Translations under genes and position numbers: made by a program | Shown here: in pieces, positions 49,794 to 58,766 of the stretch | Position numbering within the stretch: position 1 is the stretch's first letter | Layout of the letters: every line of letters starts with the position of its first letter | Notes under the pieces: model-generated | Told to the model about the DNA's origin: nothing | Seen by the model: the letters and a program-made list of their open reading frames with translations, nothing else | Database searches by the model: none | Source: a virus | DNA length: 64,000 nt | Virus record (IMG/VR): IMGVR_UViG_3300027833_000001 | Location: 1-64,000 of that record | Strand: one strand, 5' to 3'

Positions 49794-49822
49794 TTGACAT
49801 AATGAGTTCCATGGTGTATAAT
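49794..49822 (+). promoter_or_regulatory. Consensus sigma-70 promoter of the radical SAM operon
   Basis: TTGACA (49794-49799), 17-bp spacer, TATAAT (49817-49822). It reads into the desaturase at 49878 and is the only clear promoter I see before the end of the window. Confidence 0.82.
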
Positions 49823-49824
49823 GC

Positions 49825-49832
49825 TATTTATA
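49825..49832 (-). promoter_or_regulatory. Minus-strand T4-type late promoter box
   Basis: TATTTATA on the plus strand reads TATAAATAGC on the minus strand, 117 nt upstream of the exported-protein gene at 49708. The box overlaps the start region of the plus-strand sigma-70 promoter, so opposite-strand operons share this 170-base spacer. Confidence 0.55.
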
Positions 49833-49877
49833 ACCGTAATAAATACAAGTAGAAAGAGTAGAACTATGGTGATATAA

Positions 49878-50609
49878 ATGAGAAAAGCAGTACTTAAACA
49901 AAACAATTCCTGGGCACCCATCACATTGTTGATTAGCCAACTGATCGCTCAGGTGTCATTGATACCTATGATCATGTACGCACAGTCTTGGCAATGGATA
50001 CCATTCATCGCTGTCTATTGCGCTATGATGTTAGGTGTTACAATGGGATATCATCGATACTGGTCACACCATGCATTCAAGTGCAATAAAGTTATTGAGT
50101 ATGTTATGATGTTCTTTGCTCACGTTATGATGATCGGTCCAGCAATTACTTGGGCAGCCAATCATAGAGAACATCATAGATATGCTGATACGGAAAAAGA
50201 TCCACATTCACCTCACTATAGAGGTTGGCTTCTTGCATACTTTGGACAAGTTCTTATTAATATAAACTTCAAGTATGCCCGAGACTTATTGAAGCAGAAG
50301 TTATGTCGAGATCAGGTAAAGTATTATTGGCACGTTATAGGAGCATATGCTCTCTTGTTAGTTTTGATTGATCCGTTTGCTTTAATATATGCTTGGTTAG
50401 CACCAGCAGGTGCCGCTAAGTTGATTGGCTCTTTCGTATTTACATTTTCACATAGAGGCAAAGAAGCGCATAGTGATACTTGGTTAGGAATTATAACACT
50501 TGGTGAAGGTTTTCATAAAGCACACCATGATCACGGTAACAGACAAATTCTTTGGCATAAACTTGACCTTGGAGGACAGTTAATCAGACTTATTGATAAA
50601 ACTGCTTAA
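49878..50609 (+). CDS. Membrane fatty-acid desaturase (acyl-CoA/acyl-ACP delta-9 type)
   Basis: 243 aa. The three histidine boxes are intact: HRYWSHH (59-65), HREHH (96-100) and HKAHHDH (213-219), which bind the diiron site. Hydrophobic segments at ~14-34, 40-56, 73-92 and 152-175 fit a polytopic membrane enzyme. It would introduce double bonds in acyl chains, possibly altering host membranes or an acyl group for the downstream pathway. First gene of the operon. Confidence 0.88.
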   Translation: MRKAVLKQNNSWAPITLLISQLIAQVSLIPMIMYAQSWQWIPFIAVYCAMMLGVTMGYHRYWSHHAFKCNKVIEYVMMFFAHVMMIGPAITWAANHREHHRYADTEKDPHSPHYRGWLLAYFGQVLININFKYARDLLKQKLCRDQVKYYWHVIGAYALLLVLIDPFALIYAWLAPAGAAKLIGSFVFTFSHRGKEAHSDTWLGIITLGEGFHKAHHDHGNRQILWHKLDLGGQLIRLIDKTA

Positions 50610-50612
50610 ATT

Positions 50613-51311
50613 ATGAATTTTAAATATGTACCCTTTGTGGCTGATAGATTTGATTATGACTATTGTAGAAGACACCCGTATCGCAATCAATTAGAAGCAC
50701 ACCCAATCGCCAACGCAGATGATATGGCTTTACTCCATGAAAATCTTACGGACTGGGAAAAAGCTATTATCATTGCAGGAAGTTATTACTTTATTTGGGA
50801 TAGCTATGACCAGAAAAGAATAACAGAGCAATCAGACAAACTAATCAGCATTGAAGACTGTCAATTCTCTTCAGATGTCCATGCAAACTCTACCAGTCTT
50901 ATTAAAGAATATGTAGAAACATATCAAGGTACTTTTAGTTTCTTGATGGGTAACAATGACTACAGACCTAAAGCAGATAGCTACTTTAAACACGCACATC
51001 AACCTACAGAGATTGATGGCAAAACATATGAAGACACTTTCACGATTATCTATCCTATACATCTAGAAAATGACGTTATAGAAGAGTTCAAAATTTTCTA
51101 TGTGGAAGAAGAAGGAATCTACAAGCTATTAAAAGCACCATTGACTTATCCAGACGGAGATGTTAAAAGTGTAAGATTTCCTAAAAAGGGTGAAGCACTC
51201 TTGATACACTTTAATTCATGTAAGGGTATTCATTGGATAGACGGACTTACTAATAATAATTTTATGGCTCATGCATTTGATTCTGTCAATATGAGGAAAG
51301 AACTATGCTAA
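50613..51311 (+). CDS. Hypothetical protein in radical SAM operon
   Basis: 232 aa. SYFKHAHQPTEIDG near 127-140, TIIYPIHLEND and GEALLIHFNSCKGIHWIDG near 193-211 suggest a double-stranded beta-helix of 2-oxoglutarate oxygenase or cupin type, but the HxD...H ligands are not clear. It starts 3 bases after the desaturase and overlaps the oxygenase gene, so it is part of the same operon. Confidence 0.6.
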   Translation: MNFKYVPFVADRFDYDYCRRHPYRNQLEAHPIANADDMALLHENLTDWEKAIIIAGSYYFIWDSYDQKRITEQSDKLISIEDCQFSSDVHANSTSLIKEYVETYQGTFSFLMGNNDYRPKADSYFKHAHQPTEIDGKTYEDTFTIIYPIHLENDVIEEFKIFYVEEEGIYKLLKAPLTYPDGDVKSVRFPKKGEALLIHFNSCKGIHWIDGLTNNNFMAHAFDSVNMRKELC

Positions 51312-52003
51312 AGAAACGAGATTTGCCTGTTGTTGCTCCTATTCCAGGAATACGATTTAACTTGGATAAGATTAAAGAAGAACTTGCTAAGATAGAACAT
51401 CTATGGGAAGACATCTACAAAGCTAATCCCGGCATAACAAAATTACATGATCCATCTTTTGTTGATAATGCATATGCAAACTTAAAAGAGATTCCCTTGA
51501 TGGTAATGTCACCAGAGAATATGGCAAAAGCTGATGACTTTGAACTTGAAGATTTGGGTGCTACTCTTAGAGATAGAATTCGTAATAAGAAAGCGAAGGG
51601 TGATAACTTACCACCAACTGCAAATGAGATGTTGTGGGATTATCAGACTGATGCTTGTAGGGGTACTTACTTTGAAGAAGCATTAGCAGGACACTTTTCT
51701 GCACCAGTTTGTCGTGCTAGACTACACTTTCTTGCACCAGGTATGAGTTTACAACCACACATTGATTATGATCCATCTTATGGTGTTAGAATCGTCTGTC
51801 CTATATCTGGAACTGATGAATGTATCAATCAATTTTGGGTAAACGGTGAGTATCAAGAACATAATCTGCCAGCAGACGGAAGAGTTTGGTTTTTGAATAC
51901 TGGATTTAAACATGGCGTAGTAAATAATGGTACTGAGCCACGCATTGCATTATTAGCTACATTGAAGAGTCAGGAAGATATAGAATGTTTGAAATTAGTA
52001 TAG
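51305..52003 (+). CDS. Aspartyl/asparaginyl beta-hydroxylase-like 2-oxoglutarate oxygenase
   Basis: 232 aa. ARLHFLAPGMSLQPHIDYD carries H152-x-D154. FLNTGFKHGVVNNG carries distal H203, and EPRIAL carries R213, which binds 2-oxoglutarate. These are the Fe(II) and co-substrate residues of the Asp_Arg_Hydrox family. It probably hydroxylates a peptide or small molecule. Its neighbours suggest the substrate is shared with the radical SAM enzymes. Overlaps both neighbours. Confidence 0.8.
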   Translation: MLKKRDLPVVAPIPGIRFNLDKIKEELAKIEHLWEDIYKANPGITKLHDPSFVDNAYANLKEIPLMVMSPENMAKADDFELEDLGATLRDRIRNKKAKGDNLPPTANEMLWDYQTDACRGTYFEEALAGHFSAPVCRARLHFLAPGMSLQPHIDYDPSYGVRIVCPISGTDECINQFWVNGEYQEHNLPADGRVWFLNTGFKHGVVNNGTEPRIALLATLKSQEDIECLKLV

Positions 52004-52626
52004 TAGAGTATGATGGTTCTAAAATAGAAAGAGAACAGATAGAGAACTTTAGAGAGTTGTCTTTTAAAGAAGGTAATGATAGTTTAGCATATGACAAATA
52101 CGACCCAGACAAGACTGGTCAGACGTTTTTAAATTATGTTGATGGCAAGCTGGCTTCATTGAGTGTTATAGAGCCAAGTCATTACACGGGTGATCCAACT
52201 GTAGCCGCAAGAGGTTGCAGACTTCACATTGCTACTGAATTTAGACCTGCTTGGTTAGGATTGCTTCATGCACCTAAACAAATTATGTGGGCAAAAGAAA
52301 ATGGGTTTAAAGTATTCTTCTTTACGCATGATATTCGTAACAGAGCAATTAATGCAATGTATCAAAAACGAAGATTTGGTGGAGCAGTTACAGAGTTACA
52401 GAAACAGATGGAATGGATGTGGACTTCAGATTGGTATCAGGACTTGTCTCTTGATAGAAGACTATTATTTCAAGTCGATGAAAGGTCTGACTTATTACAG
52501 TATGTTTATTATTGGACATTAGAAGAAGGGTATGTCTGGAAACCACCTAGCAATGTTGTTTGGTATGACCACGATGGAAGAATAAAATCGAACGTAACAG
52601 AAAAGGAAATAATTAATGCACATTAG
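51985..52626 (+). CDS. GNAT-like acyltransferase
   Basis: 213 aa. DGKLASLSVIEPSHY, then CRLHIATEFRPAWLG, then QIMWAKENGFKVFFFTHDIRNRAINAMYQKRRF has the strand-helix order and crowded motif of N-acetyltransferase folds (the last helix after the splayed strands). It might attach an acyl group, perhaps derived from the desaturase. Assignment is from pattern only. Overlaps the oxygenase gene by 19 bases. Confidence 0.55.
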   Translation: MFEISIVEYDGSKIEREQIENFRELSFKEGNDSLAYDKYDPDKTGQTFLNYVDGKLASLSVIEPSHYTGDPTVAARGCRLHIATEFRPAWLGLLHAPKQIMWAKENGFKVFFFTHDIRNRAINAMYQKRRFGGAVTELQKQMEWMWTSDWYQDLSLDRRLLFQVDERSDLLQYVYYWTLEEGYVWKPPSNVVWYDHDGRIKSNVTEKEIINAH

Positions 52627-53227
52627 CGGTGAAGTAGTTGCCACTTGGTTTAACTTTCTTAGAGATAATCAAGATGATCCAGAAGTTTGTCGTAGATACT
52701 ACGAATGCTTTTGGGAAAGTCAATTGCAAAGTAAACAAGTAGTGTTGGACATGATTGATAGAATGGATGTGTATCAATGTTACATCTTTGGTGGATGGTA
52801 TGGGTTGCTTGCACAGATTTTACATGATTCAATCCGAAATCATCATCCTGTCGTTAGTGTTGATATAGACCCTAAGTGTGCTATTGTAATTAATAATTAT
52901 TTTAATCCTGAAGATGGTATTGTAGCACATACAGGTGATATGGCAACATATAAGTATATTATTAAGCCCGAACTTGTTATCAATTGTAGTACAGAACACG
53001 TTGATCAAAAAACATACGATGCTTGGTTTGATAGAATACCATTGAACACTGAGTACATTATTCAAGGTAATAATCTGGATATACCAGAGCATATAAGACT
53101 TGCAGATGATATTAATCATTTTAAAGATATTAATAGATGCACCAAAGTCATTGATAAGAGAGTTACTGACTGTCCTGGACCCAATGGAATCTTTCAGAGA
53201 TATACGATTAAGGGAATCAAAGTATAA
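52616..53227 (+). CDS. Class I methyltransferase-like protein
   Basis: 203 aa. YIFGGWYGLLAQIL (56-69) corresponds to a motif I loop with Gly-Gly, VVSVDIDPKCAIV (78-90) has the acidic residue after strand 2, and LVINCSTEHVDQ (118-129) fits motif IV. A phage methyltransferase of this kind recurs in T4-like genomes. The acceptor is unknown; it may act in the same pathway. 11-base overlap with the GNAT gene. Confidence 0.62.
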   Translation: MHISGEVVATWFNFLRDNQDDPEVCRRYYECFWESQLQSKQVVLDMIDRMDVYQCYIFGGWYGLLAQILHDSIRNHHPVVSVDIDPKCAIVINNYFNPEDGIVAHTGDMATYKYIIKPELVINCSTEHVDQKTYDAWFDRIPLNTEYIIQGNNLDIPEHIRLADDINHFKDINRCTKVIDKRVTDCPGPNGIFQRYTIKGIKV

Positions 53228-53230
53228 TAC

Positions 53231-54022
53231 ATGGACAAAAAAGTGATAGCAGTCCATCTAGGACTCAATAAAGAATATACTCTTAATATAGAACTCTTTG
53301 ATCACAGAGTGGCAAATCGAATATGGGAAATGATACGGGTAGCAGATGATGTAGACTTTGTTTCTCGTATGGAGTTTTATAAGTTTGGTAAAACTGAGTC
53401 ACAAGTAGAATCCGACTTATATGAAACAATAGAAGAACTAAAGCGATTAAAACCTGATACCTTTACACTAGATTATGATTTAAATAGATTACATGAAAAT
53501 TTTCCTGAGTTAGTACGCACAGAAACATCGTCATCGATAAAACACTGTTTGACAATGTTTAATTATCATCTGCATCATCTTGAAAGAATGCGTCAAGGTG
53601 GTGGAAGACAATTTTTATTCTGTAGCAACATTGAGTCAGAACCTTTACAAGATGAAGACTATGATCTTTTTACTATAGGCAATAAAGAAAACATTGCTTA
53701 TATGAACTATCCTCATGTGGGTAAGAGTGTTACAGAAATAGTACAACAAGAAGACACAGAAATTCCATCACAACATATTCTCCCTACAAGTGTAATCAAG
53801 CCAGATTTATTGTTTCACTTAGACGAAGATAGATGGATAGGGAACGAACAAACAATAGTAGAATACATAAACTCATGGCTTGTTAAGATACAACATAAGT
53901 TACCGTATCCTATTAACGATAAAAGATTGGCACTTGGACACATACCCATAGGTAAAATAATCGATCCAAATATAACTAGTATAACAGAGAATCAATACAT
54001 ACACAGCATAGAGGCTATATGA
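53231..54022 (+). CDS. Hypothetical protein in radical SAM operon
   Basis: 263 aa, acidic, helical in the middle (SHHL-type motif HCLTMFNYHLHHLERMRQGGG). No cysteine cluster, no catalytic motif recognised. It starts 3 bases after the methyltransferase-like gene and overlaps the truncated radical SAM gene by 4 bases. Similar unnamed proteins lie near glycan-related genes in marine phages, which is only suggestive. Confidence 0.55.
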   Translation: MDKKVIAVHLGLNKEYTLNIELFDHRVANRIWEMIRVADDVDFVSRMEFYKFGKTESQVESDLYETIEELKRLKPDTFTLDYDLNRLHENFPELVRTETSSSIKHCLTMFNYHLHHLERMRQGGGRQFLFCSNIESEPLQDEDYDLFTIGNKENIAYMNYPHVGKSVTEIVQQEDTEIPSQHILPTSVIKPDLLFHLDEDRWIGNEQTIVEYINSWLVKIQHKLPYPINDKRLALGHIPIGKIIDPNITSITENQYIHSIEAI

Positions 54023-54570
54023 AAACTTTATCAATAGAAAGTTGGGGAACTCAAGCAGAATATATTCGTAGTGGTCTTAATCTGACGCTATTCGATAAAA
54101 ACCTAGCAGAGATAGTTGACAATGGTATTGATGCTTGTATTGTATGTACCTTCAACTTACTAAGCATTCCAAACTTTAAAGAGTTTCTTGATGTTATGTT
54201 GGAATTCAAGACTGTTGCATGGCTTCGTGGTGAAGGTAAGGTATCTTTGGACACTTTCCCAGTTCATAGTCATTATCATTTATCATCATTGATATTAGAT
54301 GATAAACAGCTTGACAACCTCCGCAATTTAGTGTATTATATGTCTAAATCTGTAGATGATAGGGATGTTACTAAATTTAACTCAATAGAGTTCGCTAAGT
54401 TTGAGCGAGTACTCACATGGGTTGAGGAGAATAGGTTTACTGGTGATGAATTAGTCAAGAATAGATTAGATTTTAAAAAGTTTATTGATGAACACGATAA
54501 GGAAAGGGGTACGAACTTTACCAAAACTTTTCCAGAATTGGAGTATTTCTACGAGATGTGTAATGGCTGA
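54019..54570 (+). CDS. Radical SAM paralog lacking its catalytic N-terminal half
   Basis: 183 aa. SWGTQAEYIRSGLNL at 8-22 aligns with the WGPQAEYARYGMNL stretch of the radical SAM gene at 61142, and ACIVCTFNLLSIPNFKEFLD aligns with the NILSISSMVEFVQD strand-helix of 54563. The tail DEHDKERGTNFTKTFPELE matches the FPEL tail of the paralogs. The region that would hold CxxxCxxC and GGEP is missing, and the upstream gene does not supply it. It is a stand-alone C-terminal half or remnant. Confidence 0.65.
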   Translation: MKTLSIESWGTQAEYIRSGLNLTLFDKNLAEIVDNGIDACIVCTFNLLSIPNFKEFLDVMLEFKTVAWLRGEGKVSLDTFPVHSHYHLSSLILDDKQLDNLRNLVYYMSKSVDDRDVTKFNSIEFAKFERVLTWVEENRFTGDELVKNRLDFKKFIDEHDKERGTNFTKTFPELEYFYEMCNG

Positions 54571-55948
54571 AGAAGGCACTAATGAATATTGGATCAAAGA
54601 ATTAAAAGATAAAAGAATCAAGATAAATGAAATAAGTCCTTCTTTTTGTTCTGCTAAATGGTTACAGACTACTCTGATGTTACAGAATGGTTATAATCAT
54701 TCATGTCACCATCCATCCCCACACAAGATTCCTGTTGAAGAAGTCTTGGCAAATCCAGCGGCATTGCATAATAGTAATTATAAGAAAGTGCAAAGAGACA
54801 AGATGTTGTCTGGTGTTCGACCTAAAGAATGTGACTATTGTTGGAAGATAGAAGACTTAGACAAAGAGTATTTCTCTGACAGACATTACAAGACTGCTGA
54901 TTGGTGGGCTTGGGATAAAGTTGACATTATTGCAAAGAGCGATCCTTACGAAGATGTTTATCCTACTTACTTAGAAGTATCATTCAGTAATGCTTGCAAC
55001 TTTGCCTGTGCTTATTGCTCACCCGAAATATCTTCTGGGTGGATGAAAGACATTCAGAAAGATGGCGTGTATCCAGTTAAGTTTGGTTCACATGATTTGA
55101 ACTATCTTAAAGAAGTCGGCAAGTATCCATTCAAGAATAGTGATCCAAATCCTTATGTTGATGCATTTTGGAAATGGTTCCCAGAAGCATTTAAACATCT
55201 AAAAGTATTCCGCATTACTGGTGGTGAACCTACAATGTCAAAAGACTTTTGGAAAGCAGTCGATTATATTGTAGAACATCATCACGAAAATCCAGAACTT
55301 AAAATAGGAATCAATAGTAACTTAGGTACAGACCCACGTTTGATCGAAAGACTTATTGAGTCTGTTATAAGACTAGAATCACATGGCATTGATGTTGAGA
55401 TATTCACTAGCGCAGAAAGTACTGGTAATAAAGCCGAGTATGCTAGAGATGGTATTGTCTATGATGAATGGATAGCGAACATAGAACGTATGTTGACAGA
55501 AACAAATTGTCGTGTTGTTATTATGACAACGGTAAATATATTGTCGATATCTTCAATGGTTGAGTTTGTTCAAGATATAATGGACTTACGTATTAAGTTT
55601 AATCAGAACTTGGCGCATAATAGAATACCATTAAGTGTAAACTACTTACGTTATCCACCGCATTTACAGTGTACATTGTTGACACCTATTTACCGAGAGA
55701 CAATGGCTAATACATTAGAGGTATTTTGTGAGAGTTGGTTGAAGTATGATTCACCTGACAAATTTGCTAGATTGTACTTAGAAGAATTTGACCAAGTTAA
55801 AAGACTTTGTGACTATCTGAGATCGGAGCCTACCGCAGATAAATACAGAGAAGACTTTGCAAACTTTATTAAAGAATACGATAGGCGAAGAGGAAAGAAC
55901 TTTAAAAATACTTTCCCCGAATTGATTAAAGATATGGAGAAATGGTGA
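54563..55948 (+). CDS. Radical SAM protein with N-terminal cysteine module (A1)
   Basis: 461 aa from ATG 54563. Core cluster C145/C149/C152 (CNFACAYC) and SAM-binding GGEP (220-223). The N-terminal module has C29, SCHHP C48, and CDYC C90/C93, likely ligands of an auxiliary Fe-S cluster; in SPASM/twitch enzymes such a module lies after the core, here it lies before. C-terminal EYDRRRGKNFKNTFPEL is shared with paralogs. Product and substrate unknown. Overlaps the previous gene by 8 bases. Confidence 0.82.
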   Translation: MAEEGTNEYWIKELKDKRIKINEISPSFCSAKWLQTTLMLQNGYNHSCHHPSPHKIPVEEVLANPAALHNSNYKKVQRDKMLSGVRPKECDYCWKIEDLDKEYFSDRHYKTADWWAWDKVDIIAKSDPYEDVYPTYLEVSFSNACNFACAYCSPEISSGWMKDIQKDGVYPVKFGSHDLNYLKEVGKYPFKNSDPNPYVDAFWKWFPEAFKHLKVFRITGGEPTMSKDFWKAVDYIVEHHHENPELKIGINSNLGTDPRLIERLIESVIRLESHGIDVEIFTSAESTGNKAEYARDGIVYDEWIANIERMLTETNCRVVIMTTVNILSISSMVEFVQDIMDLRIKFNQNLAHNRIPLSVNYLRYPPHLQCTLLTPIYRETMANTLEVFCESWLKYDSPDKFARLYLEEFDQVKRLCDYLRSEPTADKYREDFANFIKEYDRRRGKNFKNTFPELIKDMEKW

Positions 55949-57456
55949 AAAAAGAACATGATTTAATTAAGTATCGGGAAGATATTCTTGATACCAAATC
56001 TAAAAGTTTTTGTGGTGCAAAGTGGTACAATGCTACTACTTGGTTGGGCAGTGGCACTACTGCTTCATGTCATCACCCGCCCGCGCATAAAATCCCACTA
56101 GACGAAATCAAAGTCGACCCATCTGCAATTCATAATACTAAGCATAAGAAAACTATGCGGAAGATGATGCAGAAAGGCGAACGTCCAAGAGAGTGTGAAT
56201 ACTGCTGGAAAGTAGAAGACATGGATACGGGTGCTGTTAGTGACCGTACATACAAGTCGATCATCTATTCAGAAGAAGAACTTCAAGCCGCATTTGAAAT
56301 GGACCCTGATGAGAGTGTTGATTTAAAAACATTTGAAATATCATTTGACCGTACTTGTCAGTTGGCTTGTTCTTATTGCAACTCAAGTTTCAGTACAACA
56401 TGGGCTAAAGATATTAATAAGAAAGGTCCATATCAGAATCTAGTATCTGATGGTGCTGGAGCATTCCAACATAACGGAGATTGGGCAGATCCATATGGCA
56501 AGAAAGAAACTAACCCGTATGTAACAGCATTCTGGGATTGGTGGAATGACGGACTATCTAAGAGTCTAGACGAATTGCGAGTTACTGGTGGTGAGCCGTT
56601 GATGTCAGATCAGGTATGGAAACTGTTTGACTGGTTTGGTGAGAATAAAACAGATATGAGATTTGCAATCAATTCAAACTTGATGGCAAAAGATTCTATC
56701 ATTGATGCGATGATTGCGAAGACACAGAAAGTAGATCAGTTCCATCTTTATACTAGTTGTGAAGCAACGGGATTACAAGCAGATTATATCCGCGACGGAT
56801 TACATTATGAAACTTGGAAAAATAATGTATACAAGATACTGACTAATGGTAGACTTAGTGGTTGTAATATTATGATGACTATTAATAGTTTATGTTTGTT
56901 TAGTATCACGGACTTTCTTGATGATGTATATGATATGAAAATACACACAGGAATGAAAGCACCTGTTGTTAGTTTAAACTTGTTACGTTTTCCTAGCTTT
57001 CAATCTCCTCTTGCTTTACCAGATCATCTTAAAGATCACTGTCGAAAGCAACTACAAGATTGGTGGGAAGAAAAGAAAGATTTAAAATTGTGGCATGAAT
57101 TTGAAAGGGCTAGTATAGAACGTCTTATTGACTATCTTGTTACTGTTGATGCACCACATAGACGTACAAGTGATAAGATGACTTTATGGAGAGACTTCAA
57201 AACTTTCTATGCTCAATACGATGAAAGAAGAGGGTTGTCATTATCTGTATTTCCTAAAATTCTTACTGACTGGGTAGAAACTATTCCTACTACAGAAACT
57301 ATTCCATTAAAAGAAATGATTGATGGTGATAGCACTAGACAGTATGACAATGACCCCGATTTACAAGAGACTGTATCGTTAGCGAATGAAGAGGGTTGGG
57401 TACTTGACCCAGATAGTGAGAATATTGATGAACCTTTAGCATCGTATGACGAATGA
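55942..57456 (+). CDS. Radical SAM protein with N-terminal cysteine module (A2)
   Basis: 504 aa, the longest of the group. N-terminal C24, SCHHP C43 and CEYC C85/C88; core C139/C143/C146 (CQLACSYC); GGEP in RVTGGEP near 214-217. The C-terminal ~70 residues are extra acidic sequence absent in the others. Closest to A1 in layout (HKIP and SCHHP shared), pointing to duplication. 7-base overlap with A1. Confidence 0.82.
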   Translation: MVKKEHDLIKYREDILDTKSKSFCGAKWYNATTWLGSGTTASCHHPPAHKIPLDEIKVDPSAIHNTKHKKTMRKMMQKGERPRECEYCWKVEDMDTGAVSDRTYKSIIYSEEELQAAFEMDPDESVDLKTFEISFDRTCQLACSYCNSSFSTTWAKDINKKGPYQNLVSDGAGAFQHNGDWADPYGKKETNPYVTAFWDWWNDGLSKSLDELRVTGGEPLMSDQVWKLFDWFGENKTDMRFAINSNLMAKDSIIDAMIAKTQKVDQFHLYTSCEATGLQADYIRDGLHYETWKNNVYKILTNGRLSGCNIMMTINSLCLFSITDFLDDVYDMKIHTGMKAPVVSLNLLRFPSFQSPLALPDHLKDHCRKQLQDWWEEKKDLKLWHEFERASIERLIDYLVTVDAPHRRTSDKMTLWRDFKTFYAQYDERRGLSLSVFPKILTDWVETIPTTETIPLKEMIDGDSTRQYDNDPDLQETVSLANEEGWVLDPDSENIDEPLASYDE

Positions 57457-58766
57457 CCAGTTCTTATTTTTGTACAGCACCATGGACACACACCTATGCC
57501 TCTCCTACTGGAGAGCGTAGGCTTTGTTGTGCAAGTAGAGAAGACGCATCGTTTCAAAAGCAATACATAGACTCTGGTAACAAAGCTGGAGAATTTAATC
57601 CTGTATCTTTGAAAGAACATTGGAACAGTGAGTACATGAAAGATATTCGCAAACGTATGCTTGCGGGTGAGAAAATAAAACAGTGTGAAGTATGTAATGA
57701 TAATATATTAAACTTACACACCTATAGAAAATACTTTACGGAAACATTGTTCCCACATAAAGTGGAAGATATAATAGCTAGAACAGAGCCAGATGGTCAT
57801 TACAACGATCTTCCTATTTCATATGACTATCGTATATCAAATCTTTGCAACTTCAAATGTAGAATGTGTGGTGATCAGTTGTCGAGCAGTTGGGAAGCAG
57901 AGAATAAGATAAATGGTAGAATGCAAACTCAACCATGGACACAAAAAGACACTAGAAAGAAAATAGATACATTTCAGAAAGAAGTGTTAGAAGAAGAACT
58001 TCAAGCCGCAGTAGATGAGCGTAGAATAGAAGAAATATATTGGGTAGGTGGTGAGCCTTTAATGTGGGAACGCCATTGGACTATCTTAGAACAATTAGTG
58101 TATGATGGACAAGCAAAGGATGTTACACTAAGATATAATACAAATTTAAGTAGAGTATCATACAAGGGTATTGAGTTGTTCGACTTACTTCCACATTTCA
58201 AGCACGTTAATCTATGTGCATCGATTGATGGAGCTGGTGAAGTCGGTGAGTATATTAGAACTGGTCTAAAGTGGGATGAGTGGCTAGATAATTTTAAAAA
58301 AGGTATTCCTTTAATAGAAAAATATGGCAATGATGCTATGGTGTTTGATGTTACATTGACAACTCCAGGATTGTTTGATTTAAAACGCCTGTTCGATGTT
58401 GTTACAGAATTGGATGTAAAATCGTACTTCAAGTTCACTTTTGCATTTGATCCATCTGTTGTTATGAGTCCTTTATGTTTGCCCAGAGAGATATTAGAAG
58501 AAACCGTTAACGATTTGATTGATTACATTACTCCTAGAATGACTGATAAGACCCATGTATATAAAACATCTCTTGTTAATCTTTTGACTAGACAGACATT
58601 TCAAGAACAGTGGCCAAGAAAGTATGAAGAAGGAATCAGAAGTGGTAAAGGACATATGAAATATCTTGATCGTATTAGAAACGATAATATTGTTTTTAGA
58701 GACACTCTATCTGATAGTGCAAAAATCTGGTGGGATGCAATACCAGAAAATGAGGATTTGCCATGA
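57453..58766 (+). CDS. Radical SAM protein with N-terminal SPASM-like motif (B1)
   Basis: 437 aa. N-terminal FCTAPWTHTYASPTGERRLCC (C7, C25, C26) looks like the SPASM motif C...W...P.G....CC, with CEVC C78/C81. Core C132/C136/C139 (CNFKCRMC). VGGEP near 197-201. Distinct from A1/A2 in the first block. ATGA overlaps on both sides. Confidence 0.82.
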   Translation: MTSSYFCTAPWTHTYASPTGERRLCCASREDASFQKQYIDSGNKAGEFNPVSLKEHWNSEYMKDIRKRMLAGEKIKQCEVCNDNILNLHTYRKYFTETLFPHKVEDIIARTEPDGHYNDLPISYDYRISNLCNFKCRMCGDQLSSSWEAENKINGRMQTQPWTQKDTRKKIDTFQKEVLEEELQAAVDERRIEEIYWVGGEPLMWERHWTILEQLVYDGQAKDVTLRYNTNLSRVSYKGIELFDLLPHFKHVNLCASIDGAGEVGEYIRTGLKWDEWLDNFKKGIPLIEKYGNDAMVFDVTLTTPGLFDLKRLFDVVTELDVKSYFKFTFAFDPSVVMSPLCLPREILEETVNDLIDYITPRMTDKTHVYKTSLVNLLTRQTFQEQWPRKYEEGIRSGKGHMKYLDRIRNDNIVFRDTLSDSAKIWWDAIPENEDLP

